From positions 113,746,145 through 113,810,144 of the forward strand of contig NC_134398.1 of assembly GCF_050003625.1 (NCBI RefSeq): a DNA stretch of 64,000 bases, read 5' to 3'. The notes beneath the pieces were generated by a model. That model was not told the DNA's origin, did no database searches, and saw only the letters and a list, made by a program, of their open reading frames with translations. How positions within the stretch are numbered: the stretch's first letter is position 1; every line of letters starts with the position of its first letter. The position numbers were made by a program, and so were the translations under genes. Below are positions 34,413 through 46,703 of this stretch, one piece after another. The DNA is from Haematobia irritans. Taxonomy: Eukaryota > Arthropoda > Insecta > Diptera > Muscidae.

Positions 34413-34734
34413 TTTTATTATTAACGTCGTCTTTACATCTAACCTGCAAATTACGTACCAAATCTAGAAGTGATTGGAAAAATTATATGTGTGAATATAA
34501 ACAAATATAAATTTACAATGCTTAAGTCAAAATATTATTTAATTTGAATATTAAAATGAGTATTCGGAGAGAATATTCATTCGGAACCAAGGGAATAGAC
34601 ATTTAAAAAAAGAGAATGTATTTTATGTTTTGTTTATCATTTTGGCATTATTTTTTTTACTTGGTTCGTCAAAACAAATCGGAACGTAGAACGAGTAAGT
34701 CGAAATATTCAAACAAGGGAAATTAAAAAAAAAA

Positions 34735-36123
34735 ACAAGTATATACGGCCGTAAGTTCGGCCAGGCCGAAATCTTATGTACCCTCCACCTTGGATTGCGT
34801 AGGAACTTCTACTAAAGGCTGTCATCCACAATCGAATTACTTGGGTTGCGATAACACTTGCCGATGGCAAGGTATCGTAAAACTTTTTAACACTGTCTTC
34901 TAAATTGTAAGTTAGCCTATACGGGGTATATATTAAACAAAAAAGGCCTAAATTAAATACGTATATAATCTAGTTTGACAAAATTTTCTATAGAAATAAA
35001 ATTTTGACAAAATTTTCTATAGAAATGAAACCTTGACAAAAATTTCTATAGAAATAAAATTTTGACAAAATTTTCTATAGAAATAAAAATTTGACAAAAT
35101 TTTCTATAGAAATAAAAACTTGACTTGGAAGTAAAATGTTGACAAAATTTTCTATAGCAATACAAAAATTTCTATAGAAATAAAAATGTTGACAAAATTT
35201 TGTATAGAAATAAAATTTTGACAAAATTTTGTATAGAAATAAAATGTTGACAAAATTTTCTACAGAAATAAAGTTTTTACAAAATTTTCTATAGACATAA
35301 AATTTTGACAAACATTTCTATAGAAATAAACTTTTGACAAAACTTTCTATAGAAATGAATTTTTAACAAAACTTTCTATAGTAATAAAATTTGACAAAAT
35401 TTTCTATGGAAACAAAGTTTTGGTAGATTACAAAATTTTCTATAGAAATAAAATTTTGACAAAATTTTCTATGGAAATAAAATTTTGACAAACATTTGTA
35501 TAGAAATAAACTTATGACAAAACTTTCTATAGAAATGAAATTTTGACAAAACTTTCTATAGTAATAAAATTTGACAAAATTTTCTATGGAAATAAAGTTT
35601 TGGTAGATTATTTTTAGCGATATGGACCAATTTTTGTGTAATAAGTCATCGGCTATATAACTAAAGACCGATATGGACCAAATTTACATGGCTGTTAGAG
35701 GCCATATATTGACAAAATGTAACCAAATTTCAACCGGATCGGATGAATTTTGCTGCTCCGGGAGGCTCCCCAAGCCAAATTTGGGGATCGGTTTATATGG
35801 GGGCTATACGTAAACGTGGTCCGATATGGCCCATTTTCAATACCATCCGACCTACATCAATAACAACTACTTGTGCCAAGTTTCAAGTCGATAGCTTGTT
35901 TCGTTCGGAAGTTAGCGTGATTTCCACAGACGGACGGACAGCCGGACAGACGGACGGACGGACAGACGGACAGACGGACGGACGGACGGACATGCTTAGA
36001 TCGACTCAGAATTTCACCACGACCCAGAATATATATACTTTATGGGGTCTTAGAGCAATATTTCGATGTGTTACAAACGGAATGACAAAGTTAATATACC
36101 CCCATCCTATGGTGGAGGGTATA
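34735..36123 (+). mobile_element. DINE-like element, family A (copy A4)
   Basis: It starts ACAAGTATATACGGCCG after an A-run and ends GGAGGGTATA before an A-run. The 29-bp array dominates (34975-35610), with only about one 153-bp unit left. An inverted copy of the surrounding repeat at about 40120-40290 lacks the insertion and gives the empty site. Confidence 0.85.
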
Positions 36124-36679
36124 AAAAACAGCAGTGGAAAATGTAAAAATTACAAAGGGATCTTCATAAAAAATAACGAAAGGGCACTATACTCTTTTTA
36201 GAGTTGTGACAGTAAAATTAACAAAGGGGGAAACAACGAAAAATTAAACAGTAAGATCTATAAAAACAAAGTTTAGTTCCTCTTTATTAATAAGTAGTCC
36301 AAAAGGCCAATATGCTTTCAAACATATTATATATTGGAAGAAATCAAATACATAAATGTTTGAGTTAAAAAAATTGATAAGCGATGGCAACACTATACCA
36401 TTTTCCGTCAAGGAACTAGAATAGATTTTAATTTGGCGACACGCGCTAGCCGTCACCGTATTCCGTCGCGGTTTTTTGGGCTTCCCATAAGAAATACACG
36501 TAAATAAGTGTTCGCCTTCTTACATGCACCCTAAAAAAATCACTTCTCTAACATATGTTCCAACCTATTTTGCCGGAAGCACATATATTATTGAATACTG
36601 CCGAAACATTAATATGTTTATTTTATGTGATCATATTATATGTTTGGAAGCATTTTGAAAAATATTATATGCTTGGAAG

Positions 36680-37452
36680 AAGGAACATGGTTAATAGAGC
36701 CATTGAAAAAAAAAAAAAACTAGGAAAAACACGACTTATGTACGCGTTAGAATTGTTGTTGTATCCTGGAAACCAGTTTCTGTAAGTTGTCACATGTTGT
36801 TGTAGTTGACTGTAGAAACAATAAGCATTGTTCGACTGTTCACCACTTAGGTGAATTCTAACAAATTAGCTTTCTAAAAATAAATTTCGTGTTGTTGCAT
36901 TACTATGTAACAAAACGAAATAAAAATAAGATTATGGCACTTGAAAGTTATATGAAAAGATGATGTACAGTGGGAGAAAAGATGATTCAATTTGTAAGAG
37001 GAAATTTCCCAAATGTTTTCTCCATAATGCCTAGTACTAAGTTCGTTTATGCGAAAAACGATTATCTTCATTTATCACCGTAAATAGGGTCTCAAACCCA
37101 GGGATGTTAACTTATTTATGCGAAATAATATACCTGCCTATTTTTTCGTGCGAAAAATCCAGGGTTGTATGAATGCTTGCTTTAAAATGCTCAAAACAAA
37201 GATTTCGCATTTATTCCGCGCTAACCTTTTTTTTATATGAAGTATAACAGTTTTTCGCGTGAAAACGTGATCTTAGTACTAGGCTTAAGGAGTTAGCATA
37301 AAGGGCCCAAAATTGAGTTATCTCTCCCAGCCAGATCTATACTAAAGGCTGTGGAAAGGTTCATTCGCCCGAACCGAAACATGTACAGTCCAGGCGTGTA
37401 CAGATTTGTATCTGGCGTTTTCTTTTCAATGGCCCTATTAACCATGTTCCTT
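36680..37452. mobile_element. TIR element R (copy R1)
   Basis: The ends read AAGGAACATGGTTAATAGAG and, inward from the right, AAGGAACATGGTTAATAGGG, then GCCATTGAAAA on both: about 29 bp with one mismatch. It interrupts C4. Related internal sequence occurs at 51190-51520 and at 59520-59683 plus 62010-62210. No TSD is clear and no protein is recognised. Confidence 0.75.
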
Positions 37453-37875
37453 AATCTATGTCTGTCCATAAAGCTCGAAAAATAATTGTATAATTAGATA
37501 TAATACATTTATATTTATACTATATTAAATTTTTATAATGAATCTTCGAAATGTGGGTTATTAACGATTTACAGTCAGAAACAGTGCTTGATATAAAGGA
37601 AATGGACTGAGCTGTTGGATAAAATATATATTTTTTTTTTTTGATTGCAAAAATAATAATGTTGTAACAAAAAACAGTTTTTGGTATAAAAGTTTGAAAT
37701 TTTGGAAGGGATTCAAAAACTCTAACAAAAGAAGAACGTGGAGTCGAGTATAAACATACATAAATTATTTTATAATATACACATAAATTTATTTAGGCGT
37801 GAACAGTTTTTTACTGGCATTTAACATCATTTTAAATGCATTTAACTTATCGTGTTTTCTACTTAATTTCATTTT

Positions 37876-39895
37876 TATACCCTCCACCATAGGATGGGGG
37901 TATATTAACTTTGTCATTCCGTTTGTAACACATCGAAATATTGCTCTAAGACCCCATAAAGTATATATATTCTGGGTCGTGGTGAAATTCTGAGTCGATC
38001 TAAGCATGTCCGTCCGTCCGTCCGTCTGTCCGTCTGTCCGTCTGTCCGTCTGTCCGGCTGTCCGTCCGTCTGTGGAAATCACGCTAACTTCCGAACGAAA
38101 CAAGCTATCGACTTGAAACTTGGCACAAGTAGTTGTTATTGATGTAGGTCGGATGGTATTGAAAATGGGCCATATCGGACCACGTTTACGTATAGCCCCC
38201 ATATAAACCGATCCCCAAATTTGGCTTGGGGAGCCTCCCGGAGCAGCAAAATTTATCCGATCCGGTTGAAATTTGGTACGTGGTCTTAGTATACGGTCTC
38301 TAACAACCATGCAAAAATTGGTCCATATCGGTCCATAATTATATATAGCCCCCATATAAACCGATCCCCAGATTTGACCTCCGGAGCCTCTTGGAGGGGC
38401 AAAATTCATCCGATCCGATTGAAATTTGGCACCTGATGTTAGTATACGGCCTCTAACAACCATGCAAAAATTTGTCCATATCGGTCCATAATTATATATA
38501 GCTCCCATATAAACCGATCCCCAGATTTGACCACCGGAGCGTCTTGGAGGAGCAAAATTCATCCGATCCGGTTGAAATTTAGTACGTGGTCTTAGTATAC
38601 GGTTTTTAACAACCATGAAAAAATTGGTCCATATCGGTCCATAATTATATATAGCCCCCATATAAACCGATCCCCAGATTTGACCTCCGGAGCCTCTTGG
38701 AGGGGCAAAATTCATCCGATCCGGTTGAAATTTGGTACCTGATGTTAGTTTACGGCCTCTAATAATCATGCAAAAATTGGTCCATATCGGTCCATAATTA
38801 TATATAGCCCCCATATAAACCGATCCCCAGATTTGACCTCCGGAGCCTCTTGGAAGAGCAAAATTCATCCGATCCAGTTGAAATTTGGTACATGGTGTTA
38901 GTATATGGTCTCTAACAACCATGCAAAAATTGGTCCATATCGGTCCATAATTATATATAGTTCCCATATAAACCGTCCCCAGATTTGACGTCCGGAACCT
39001 CTTGGAGGAGCAAAAGTCATCCGATACGGTTGAAATTTGGTACATTTTGTCAATATATGGCCTCTAACAGCAATGTAAAAATTGGTCCATATCGGTCTTT
39101 AGTTATATATAGCCGATGACTTATTACACAAAAATTGGTCCATATCGCCAAAAATAATCTACCAAAACTTTATTTCCATAGAAAATTTTGTCAAATTTTA
39201 TTACTATAGAAAGTTTTGTTAAAATTTCATTTCTATAGAAAGTTTTGTCTAAAGTTTATTTCTATAGAAATGTTTGTCAAAATTTTATTTCTATAGAAAA
39301 TTTTGTAAAAAAATTATTTCTATAGAAAATTTTGTCAACATTTTATTTCTATACAAAATTTTGTCAAAATTTTATTTCTATACAAAATTTTGTCAACATT
39401 TTATTTCTATAGAAATTTTTGTCAAAATTGTATTGCTACAGAAAATTTTGTCAACATTTTACTTCCATAGAAAATTTTGTCAACATTTTATTTCTATAGA
39501 AAATTGTGTCAAGTTTTTATTTCTATAGAAAATTTTGTCAAATTTTTATTTCTATAGAAAATTTTGTCAAAATTTTATTTCTATAGAAAATTTTGTCAAG
39601 GTTTCATTTCTATAAAAAATTTTGTCAAAATTTTATTTCTATAGAAAATTTTGTCAAACTAGATTATATACGTATTTAATCGGCCTTTTTTTGTTTAGTA
39701 TATACCCCGTATGGGCTAACTTACAATTTAGAAGACAGTGTTAAAAAGTTTTACGATACCTTGCCATCGGCAAGTGTTATCGCAACCCAAGTAATTCGAT
39801 TGTGGATGACAGCCTTTAGTAGAAGTTCCTACGCAATCCATGGTGGAGGGTACATAACATTCGGCCTGGCCGAACTTACGGCCGTATATACTTGT
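37876..39895 (-). mobile_element. DINE-like element, family A (copy A5)
   Basis: A complete copy: hairpin TATACCCTCCACCATAGG, mixed (CCGT/CTGT) tract, five 153-bp units (CCCATATAAA at 38351, 38504, 38657, 38810 and on), a 29-bp array and CGGCCGTATATACTTG. It is nearly identical to A8 at 48810-50843 over about 2 kb, with only a handful of differences, so one derives from the other recently or both from the same young source. Its long 418-codon open frame is an artefact of the 153-bp period. Confidence 0.9.
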
Positions 39896-39896
39896 T

Positions 39897-40293
39897 ACCT
39901 TTAAGGCCGGTATTAAGTTGGCATTATCGCTCTAAAATGACCCTGTTTTGCTTTTACTTTTCTTTAATAATTCATTTTAAAGAAAATAAACTTCTTCAAT
40001 TGTGTTAGCTGCAAAACTCGAACTTAATGCCCGCTTTTATATTTGAAGGTGTCCGTCAACCTCTTGGACTACTTATTAATAAAGAGGAACTAAACTTTGT
40101 TTTTAATTTTTCACTGTTTTCTCCTTTTTTCATTTTACTGCCCCAACTCTAAAAAGAGTATAGTGCCCTTTCGCAATTTTTATGAAGATCCCTTTGTAAT
40201 TTTTGTATATTTTCCACCTTTTTTAATTTCCTTTGCCTGAATATTTTGACTTACTCCTCGTACGTTCCGATTTCTTTTAATGAACCAAGAAAA
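39897..40293. repeat. Repeat segment shared with 1053-1200 and 36124-36290
   Basis: The left part (TTAAGGCCGGTATTAAGTTG) matches 1053 onward. The right part (40064-40290) is the inverted counterpart of 34680-34734 joined to 36124-36290, without the A4 insertion. No coding potential. Confidence 0.65.
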
Positions 40294-41964
40294 ACAAGTA
40301 TATACGGCCGTAAGTTCGGCCAGGCCGAAGCTTATGTACCCTCCATCATGGATTGCGTAGAAACTTCTTCTAAACACTGCCATCCACAATCGAATTACTT
40401 AAGTTGCGGTAACGCTTGCCGATGGCAAGGTATCTTAAAACCTCCTAACACCATCTTCTAAATTGTATGTAAGTCCATACGTGGTATATATTAAATCAAA
40501 AAAGATCGATCCAATACGTACATAACTCAGTTTGAGAAAGTAGACATAAAATTTTGACAAAATTTTCTACAGAAATAAAATTTTAACAAAATTTTCTATA
40601 GAAATAAAATTTTCACAAAATTTTCTATAGAAATAAAAATTTTGACAAAATATTCTATAGAAAGAAAATTTTGACAAAAATTTCTACAGAAATAAAATTT
40701 TAACAAAATTTTCTATAGAAATAAACTTTTGACAAAATTTTCTGTAGAAATAAAATCTTGGTAGATTATTTGTGGCTCGAGTGGCAACCATGATTATGAA
40801 CCGAATAAAATTTGAACAAAATTTTCTATAGAAATAAAATTTTGACAAAATTTTCTATAGAAATAAAATTTTGGTAGATTATTTTTGGCTCTAGTGGCAA
40901 CCATGATTATGAACCGATATGGACCAATTTTTGTGTGATTGGACCAATTTTGGTATGGTTGTTAGCGACCATATACTACACCACGTTCCTAATTTGAACC
41001 GGATCGGATGAATTTTGCTCCTCCAAGAGGCTCCGGAGGTCAAATCTGGAGAACGTTTTATATGGGGGCTATATATAATTATGGACCGATATGGACCAAT
41101 TCTGGCACGGTTGTTAAAGATCATATACTAACATCATGTACCAAATTTCAGCCGGATCGGATGAAATTTGCTTCTCTTTGAGGCTCCGCAAGCCAAATCT
41201 GGGGATCGGTTTATATGGGGGTTATATATAATTATGGACCGATATGGACCAATTTTTGCATGGTTGTTAGAGACCATATACCAACATCATTTACCAAATT
41301 TCAGCCGGATCGGATGAAATATGCTTCTCTTAGAGGCTCCACAAGCCAAATCTGGGGATCGGTTTATATGGGGGCTATATATAATTAAGGACCGATATGG
41401 ACCAATTTTTGCATGGTTGTTAGAGACCATATACCAACATCATTTACCAAATTTCAGCCGGATCTGATGAAATTTTATTCTCTTTGAGGCTCCGCAAGCC
41501 AAATCTGGGGATCGGTTTATATGGGGGCTATATATAATTATGGACCGATGTGGACCAATTTTTGCATGGTTGTTAGAGACCATATACCAACACCATGTAC
41601 CAAATTTCAGCCGGATCGGATGAAATTTGCTTCTCTTTTAGGCTCCACAAGCCAAATCTGAGGGTCCCTTTATATGGGGGCTATACGTAAAAGTGGACCG
41701 ATATGGCCCATTTTCAATACCATCCGACCTACATCGATAACAACTACTTGTGCCAAGTTTCAAGTCGATAGCTTGTTTCGTTCGGAAGTTAGCGTGATTT
41801 CAACAGACGGACGGACGGACGGACGGACGGACATGCTTAGATCGACTCAGAATTTCACCACGACCCAGAATATATATACTTTATGGGGTCTTAGAGCAAT
41901 ATTTCGTTGTGTTATAAACGGAATGACAAAGTTAATATACCCCCATCCTATGATGGAGGGTATA
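40294..41964 (+). mobile_element. DINE-like element, family A (copy A6)
   Basis: It begins ACAAGTATATACGGCCG and ends GATGGAGGGTATA. The 29-bp array (40550-40890) precedes the 153-bp units (40970-41690), then (GACG)n and the terminal hairpin. Orientation is opposite to A5 and A7. Confidence 0.85.
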
Positions 41965-42616
41965 AAAATGTGCCCATAATGCTAAAATGTTAAACAAAAC
42001 ACATGTCCACACATGCATAAAATGCTGCTCTCAAGGCGAAAACACATGCTGTTTTGTTTTTCATGTCTATTCTCTTGGTTCCGAATGTCTATTCTCTTTA
42101 CTCCGAATAATGATTCTAATAACAATTCAAATTAAATAATATTTAGACTTAAGCATATCAACTTTTTGGCCTTATCATAAAACAGTTTTCCGAAATAACA
42201 TACAACCAGTTTCACAGAAATTGCTCTCTTTTGATTCTCTCGCTGTGTTATATTGATAACTTTCGTCAACCCTCTCGGTTTCCATCTCTATGTCTTTCTC
42301 TATACTCTCTCTCTGTCGCTCTTTGAATCAAATATTACAACATATATATGTTTACTTGAAATTTGTAAATTTATATATGTTTACACACATATTATTTTTA
42401 TGAAGCATTTATGCCCCAAACATAATATATTCCAGGGGTAGTCAACCCTTTTTCACCTCGAGTGATAGAAAAATATTCTTACCTAATCCACAGTCTTGTT
42501 TATTGATAAACTGCTTTTATTTATTAGGTTTTTACATTTTATTAAGTAATTTTAATTAAGTGTAGTGAAATATTGAGTATTTAATGGGATCCCTGAGGCT
42601 TTCTTTGTTCATGATC

Positions 42617-45210
42617 TCAGCAAAAAAAAAATTTGGAAGTTCTTTCAAAGGCACAACTTAAAAAGCACTTCAAGAGAATGCACTCCCAATGATGTTCTTT
42701 ATTTTAACTACCAGGAAGTTCTTTTATTTAAATTTTTTATAACTTTTCATACTTTCAATGGGTAATTTTAACTTTTTATACCCTCCATCATAGGATGGGG
42801 GTATATTAACTTTGTCATTCCGTTTGTAACACAACGAAATATTGCTCTAAGACCCCATAAAGTATATATATTCTGGGTCGTGGTGAAATTCTGAGTCGAT
42901 CTAAGCATGTCCGTCCGTCCGTCTGTTGAAATCACGCTAACTTCCGAAGGGAAAAAGCTATCGACTTGAAACTTGGCACAAGTAGTTGTTATCGATGTAG
43001 GTCGGATGGTATTGAAAATGGGCCATATCGGTCCACTTTTACGTATAGCCCCCATATAAAGGGACCCTCAGATTTGCCTTGTGGAGCCTAAAACAGAAGC
43101 AAATTTCATCCGATCCGGCTGAAATTTGGTACATGGTGTTGGTATATGGTCTCTAACAACCATGCAAAAATTGGTCCACATCGGTTTATAATTATATATA
43201 GCCCCCATATAAACCGATCCCCAGATTTGGCTTGCGGAACCTAAAAGAGAAGCAAATTTCATCCGATCCGGCGGAAATTTGGTACATGGTGTTGGTATAT
43301 GGTCTCTAACAACCATGCAAAAATTGGTTCACATCGGTCCATAATTATATATAGCCCCCATATAAACCGATCCCCAGATTAGGCTTGCGGAGCCTCAAAG
43401 AGAATAAAATTTCATCCGATCCGGCTGAAATTTGGTAAATGATGTTGGTATATGGTCTCTAACAACCATGCAAAAATTGGTCCATATCGGTCCTTAATTA
43501 TATATAGCCCCCATATAAACCGATCCCCAGATTTGGCTTGTGGAGCCTCTAAGAGAAGCATATTTCATCCGATCCGGCTGTAATTTGGTACATGGTGTTG
43601 GTATATGGTATCTAGTATCATGCAAAAATTGGTCCACATCGGTCCATAATTATAAAATTAATAAAAAAAAGCAAATTTCATCCGATCCGGCGGAAATTTG
43701 GTACATGGTGTTGGTATATGGTCTCTAACAACCATGCAAAAATTGGTCCATATCGGTCCTTAATTATATATAACCCCCATATAAACCGATCCCCAGATTT
43801 GGCTTGCGCAGCTTCAAAGAGAAGCAAATTTCATCCGATCCGGCTGAAATTTGGTACATGATGTTAGTATATGATCTTTAACAACCGTGCCAGAATTGGT
43901 CCATATCGGTCCATAATTATATATAGCCTCCATATAAAACGTTCTCCAGATTTGACCTCCGGAGCCTCTTGGAGGAGCAAAATTCATCCGATCCGGTTCA
44001 AATTAGGAACGTGGTGTTAGTATATGGTCGCTAACAACCATACCAAAATTGGTCCAATCACACAAAAATTGGTCCATATCGGTTCATAATCATGGTTGCC
44101 ACTAGAGCCAAAAATAATCTACCAAAATTTTATTTCTATAGAAAATTTTGTCAAAATGTTACTTCTATAGAAAATTTTGTCAAAATTTTATTTCTAGAGA
44201 AAATTTTGTTAAAATTTTATTCGGTTCATCATTTTCAAAATTTTATTTCTATAGAAAATTTTGTCAAAATTTTATTTCTATAGAAAATTTTGTTCAAATT
44301 TTATTCGGTTCATAATCATGGTTGCCACTCGAGCCACAAATAATCTACCAAGATTTTATTTCTACAGAAAATTTTGTCAAAAGTTTATTTCTATAGAAAA
44401 TTTTGTTAAAATTTTATTTCTGTAGAAATTTTTGTCAAAATTTTCTTTCTATAGAATATTTTGTCAAAATTTTTATTTCTATAGAAAATTTTGTGAAAAT
44501 TTTATTTCTATAGAAAATTTTGTTAAAATTTTATTTCTGTAGAAAATTTTGTCAAAATTTTATGTCTACTTTCTCAAACTGAATTATATACGTATTGGAT
44601 CGATCTTTTTTGATTTAATATATACCACGTATGGACTTACATACAATTTAGAAGATGGTGTTAGGAGGTTTTAAGATACCTTGCCATCGGCAAGCGTTAC
44701 CGCAACTTAAGTAATTCGATTGTGGATGGCAGTGTTTAGAAGAAGTTTCTACGCAATCCATGATGGAGGGTACATAAGCTTCGGCCTGGCCGAACTTACG
44801 GCCGTATATACTTGTTTTGTTTCAAATAGTTTAAAAACAGACTAAGAATTCATAAAATGTTACAAATCATTTAAATTTTGTCGAAAAAAATGCTAAATAC
44901 AATCTAAAAAATTGTTGATTTTTGAAAATATTTGAGGTCAAACGTTTCCAACAAGCGTTAGAATCCATTAACATAAAAATTATAAAAATTATTTATTTGC
45001 CAAAATACCATAGAATTTTTTAATTTACATCCAAAACATTGAATTCGGATCACACCTAAAGATGCAAATTCAGTGCAACGGCTGAAATGGAGGACTTCCG
45101 TCCTATGACAAGCCCATGTTAAATTCATCGCTTCTGCGTCAATTTTGCACCACTTCCGGATCCAAAAAGAACATTTTCATTACTTTTTTGGCGACGCTTT
45201 TTTGCTGGGG
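42617..45210. mobile_element. Family K element (K2), split by A7
   Basis: The left end reads CAGCAAAAAAAAAATTTGG and the right end, inward, CCCCAGCAAAAAAGCGTCG. The same left and right blocks bracket K3. A7 is inserted in a T-tract at 42776. No TSD was found and no protein is recognisable. Confidence 0.6.
42777..44814 (-). mobile_element. DINE-like element, family A (copy A7)
   Basis: Nearly the same sequence as A3, without the 835-bp duplication but with its own rearrangement: a 153-bp unit near 43650 is interrupted by AAATTAATAAAAAAAAGC. The 29-bp array region is almost identical to that of A3 (33692 and 44092 stretches). The matching T-tract near 47590 in K3 lacks the insertion. Confidence 0.85.
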
Positions 45211-45465
45211 TGTGGTTAACAGCACTAAATCCTGATTTGACTAAATATGATGTAGGAAAAGGTATTCATCTTTTCACATATTTGGATATAAAAGAGGTAT
45301 TTTTTATGTTGCCACAACTTTCAATATCCGACATCGTCTGTGTGTGTGTAAGTAGTAAACAATGGAATTGCGTTTTAAGCTTGTAAAGGGTGGTTAAATT
45401 GTAAGGGCCGACGTTGGATGTGAACCACACCTAAACGCCAAGTTTTTTTTCTGAAGTTTATTTAA

Positions 45466-45982
45466 CCCTTTCACTACCGATGTCCACTTAGAAGGACATT
45501 CGAAAAAGACACCAAATTCTATTTTCCTACTTAGTTTCGATTTATTTCTCGATGTTATTTTAAAGTAAAGGATTTAATCTAAATAAGATACAAATATTGT
45601 CCATATTGGTGAGGTTTAAAATACATTTATACATTTTCTTTAACAATAAACGAAAAATACGAAAATTTGAGACAATTTTTGTACTGTATGTTTCTAGTAA
45701 ATGGACATTCATACAAAAACTATAGTTGATACTTTTACGTGTTCTTTTTTGTATTTTTTTCTAACAGTTTGAAAGATATTATAGGCCAAATAGCGCTTAT
45801 TTTCGTAAGGCCATTTGGTCACAATTCAAGAATCTAATTTTCAGACCAAGCTCATATAGCTTTTGAAGTAATTGAGATAGGTTTTCAAAATGACAATTTT
45901 TGTTCTGCATGCTGTTAGTACAAGTAAAAACAGAAGAAAAATAAAAGTTTTTATTATTAGTTTTATTTCGGTAGTGAAAGGG
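45466..45982. mobile_element. piggyBac-like MITE with TTAA duplication
   Basis: TTAA flanks both ends (45462-45465 and 45983-45986). Ends CCCTTTCACTACCGA are inverted copies of each other. CCC termini and a TTAA target are the piggyBac signature. There is no coding sequence. It is nested in the mariner, which is nested in the hAT element, which is nested in C4. Confidence 0.85.
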
Positions 45983-46013
45983 TTAACATTTCTCTATTTC
46001 AGACTTTCTCAAT

Positions 46014-46703
46014 TTGAACCATGGACGTCGTGAATGGGCAGAATTGTTCCAAGAAATGGCAACAGTGCATGATCAATTTTCGAAGAAAATCATCTTCAGT
46101 GATGAGGCACATTTTCACCTCAGTGGATTCGTCAATAAACAGAATTGCCGCATTTGGGCGAATGAGAATCCAAGAGTGATTGTCGAAAAACCAATGCACC
46201 CACAAAGAGTGACTGTTTGGTGCGGTTTATGAGCTGGCGGCATCATCGGGCCGTATTTTTTCCAAAATGAGGCCGGTCAGGCAGTTACTGTGAATGGTGT
46301 TCGCTATCGTGAGATGATAACGAACTTTTTATGGCCCGAATTGGAAGATATGGATGTGGACGATATGTGGTTTCAGCAGAACGGTGCCACTTGCCACACA
46401 GCCAACGAAACAATGGCTCTTTTGCGCAACAAATTCAATGGCCGTGTTATCTAACGTAATGGCGATGTCAATTGGCCGCCAAGATCATGTGATTTGACAC
46501 CGTTGGACTTTTTTCTTTGGGGCTATTGGAAAGAAAAGATGTACGTCGATAAGCCAGCAACAATTCAAGAGCTAAAGGATGAGATAATTCGGCACATTAA
46601 CGGCATAGAACCTCCATTATGCCCCAGCGTCATCGATGAAGGTGTGCCACCGAGGTCGCGGCGCCCATTTGGCCGATATTTTGTTCCATACATAATTGAG
46701 TAA
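46014..46703 (+). pseudogene. Degenerate DD41D-type transposase
   Basis: Conceptual reading: NHGRREWAELFQEMATVHDQ, IIFSDEAHFHLSGFVNKQNC, MHPQRVTVWCGL then a stop; AGGIIGPYFFQNEAGQ; WFQQNGATCHTANETM; a stop after GRVI; NWPPRSCDLTPLDFFLWGYW. The second catalytic Asp is Asn (QQNG). Two in-frame stops and the lack of an N-terminus mark it as dead. It is clearly a different subfamily from the 60 kb mariner. Confidence 0.88.

Noticed and set aside
37789..39045. 418-codon open frame (and the 308-codon frame at 49069-49995)
   Set aside because: It runs through 153-bp DINE-like units and the microsatellite. Unit length divisible by three keeps frames open; similar frames occur on the other strand and in other copies. 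No domain.
45466..45982. Long inverted repeat as part of the mariner
   Set aside because: TTAA on both sides and CCC termini show it is a separate MITE.
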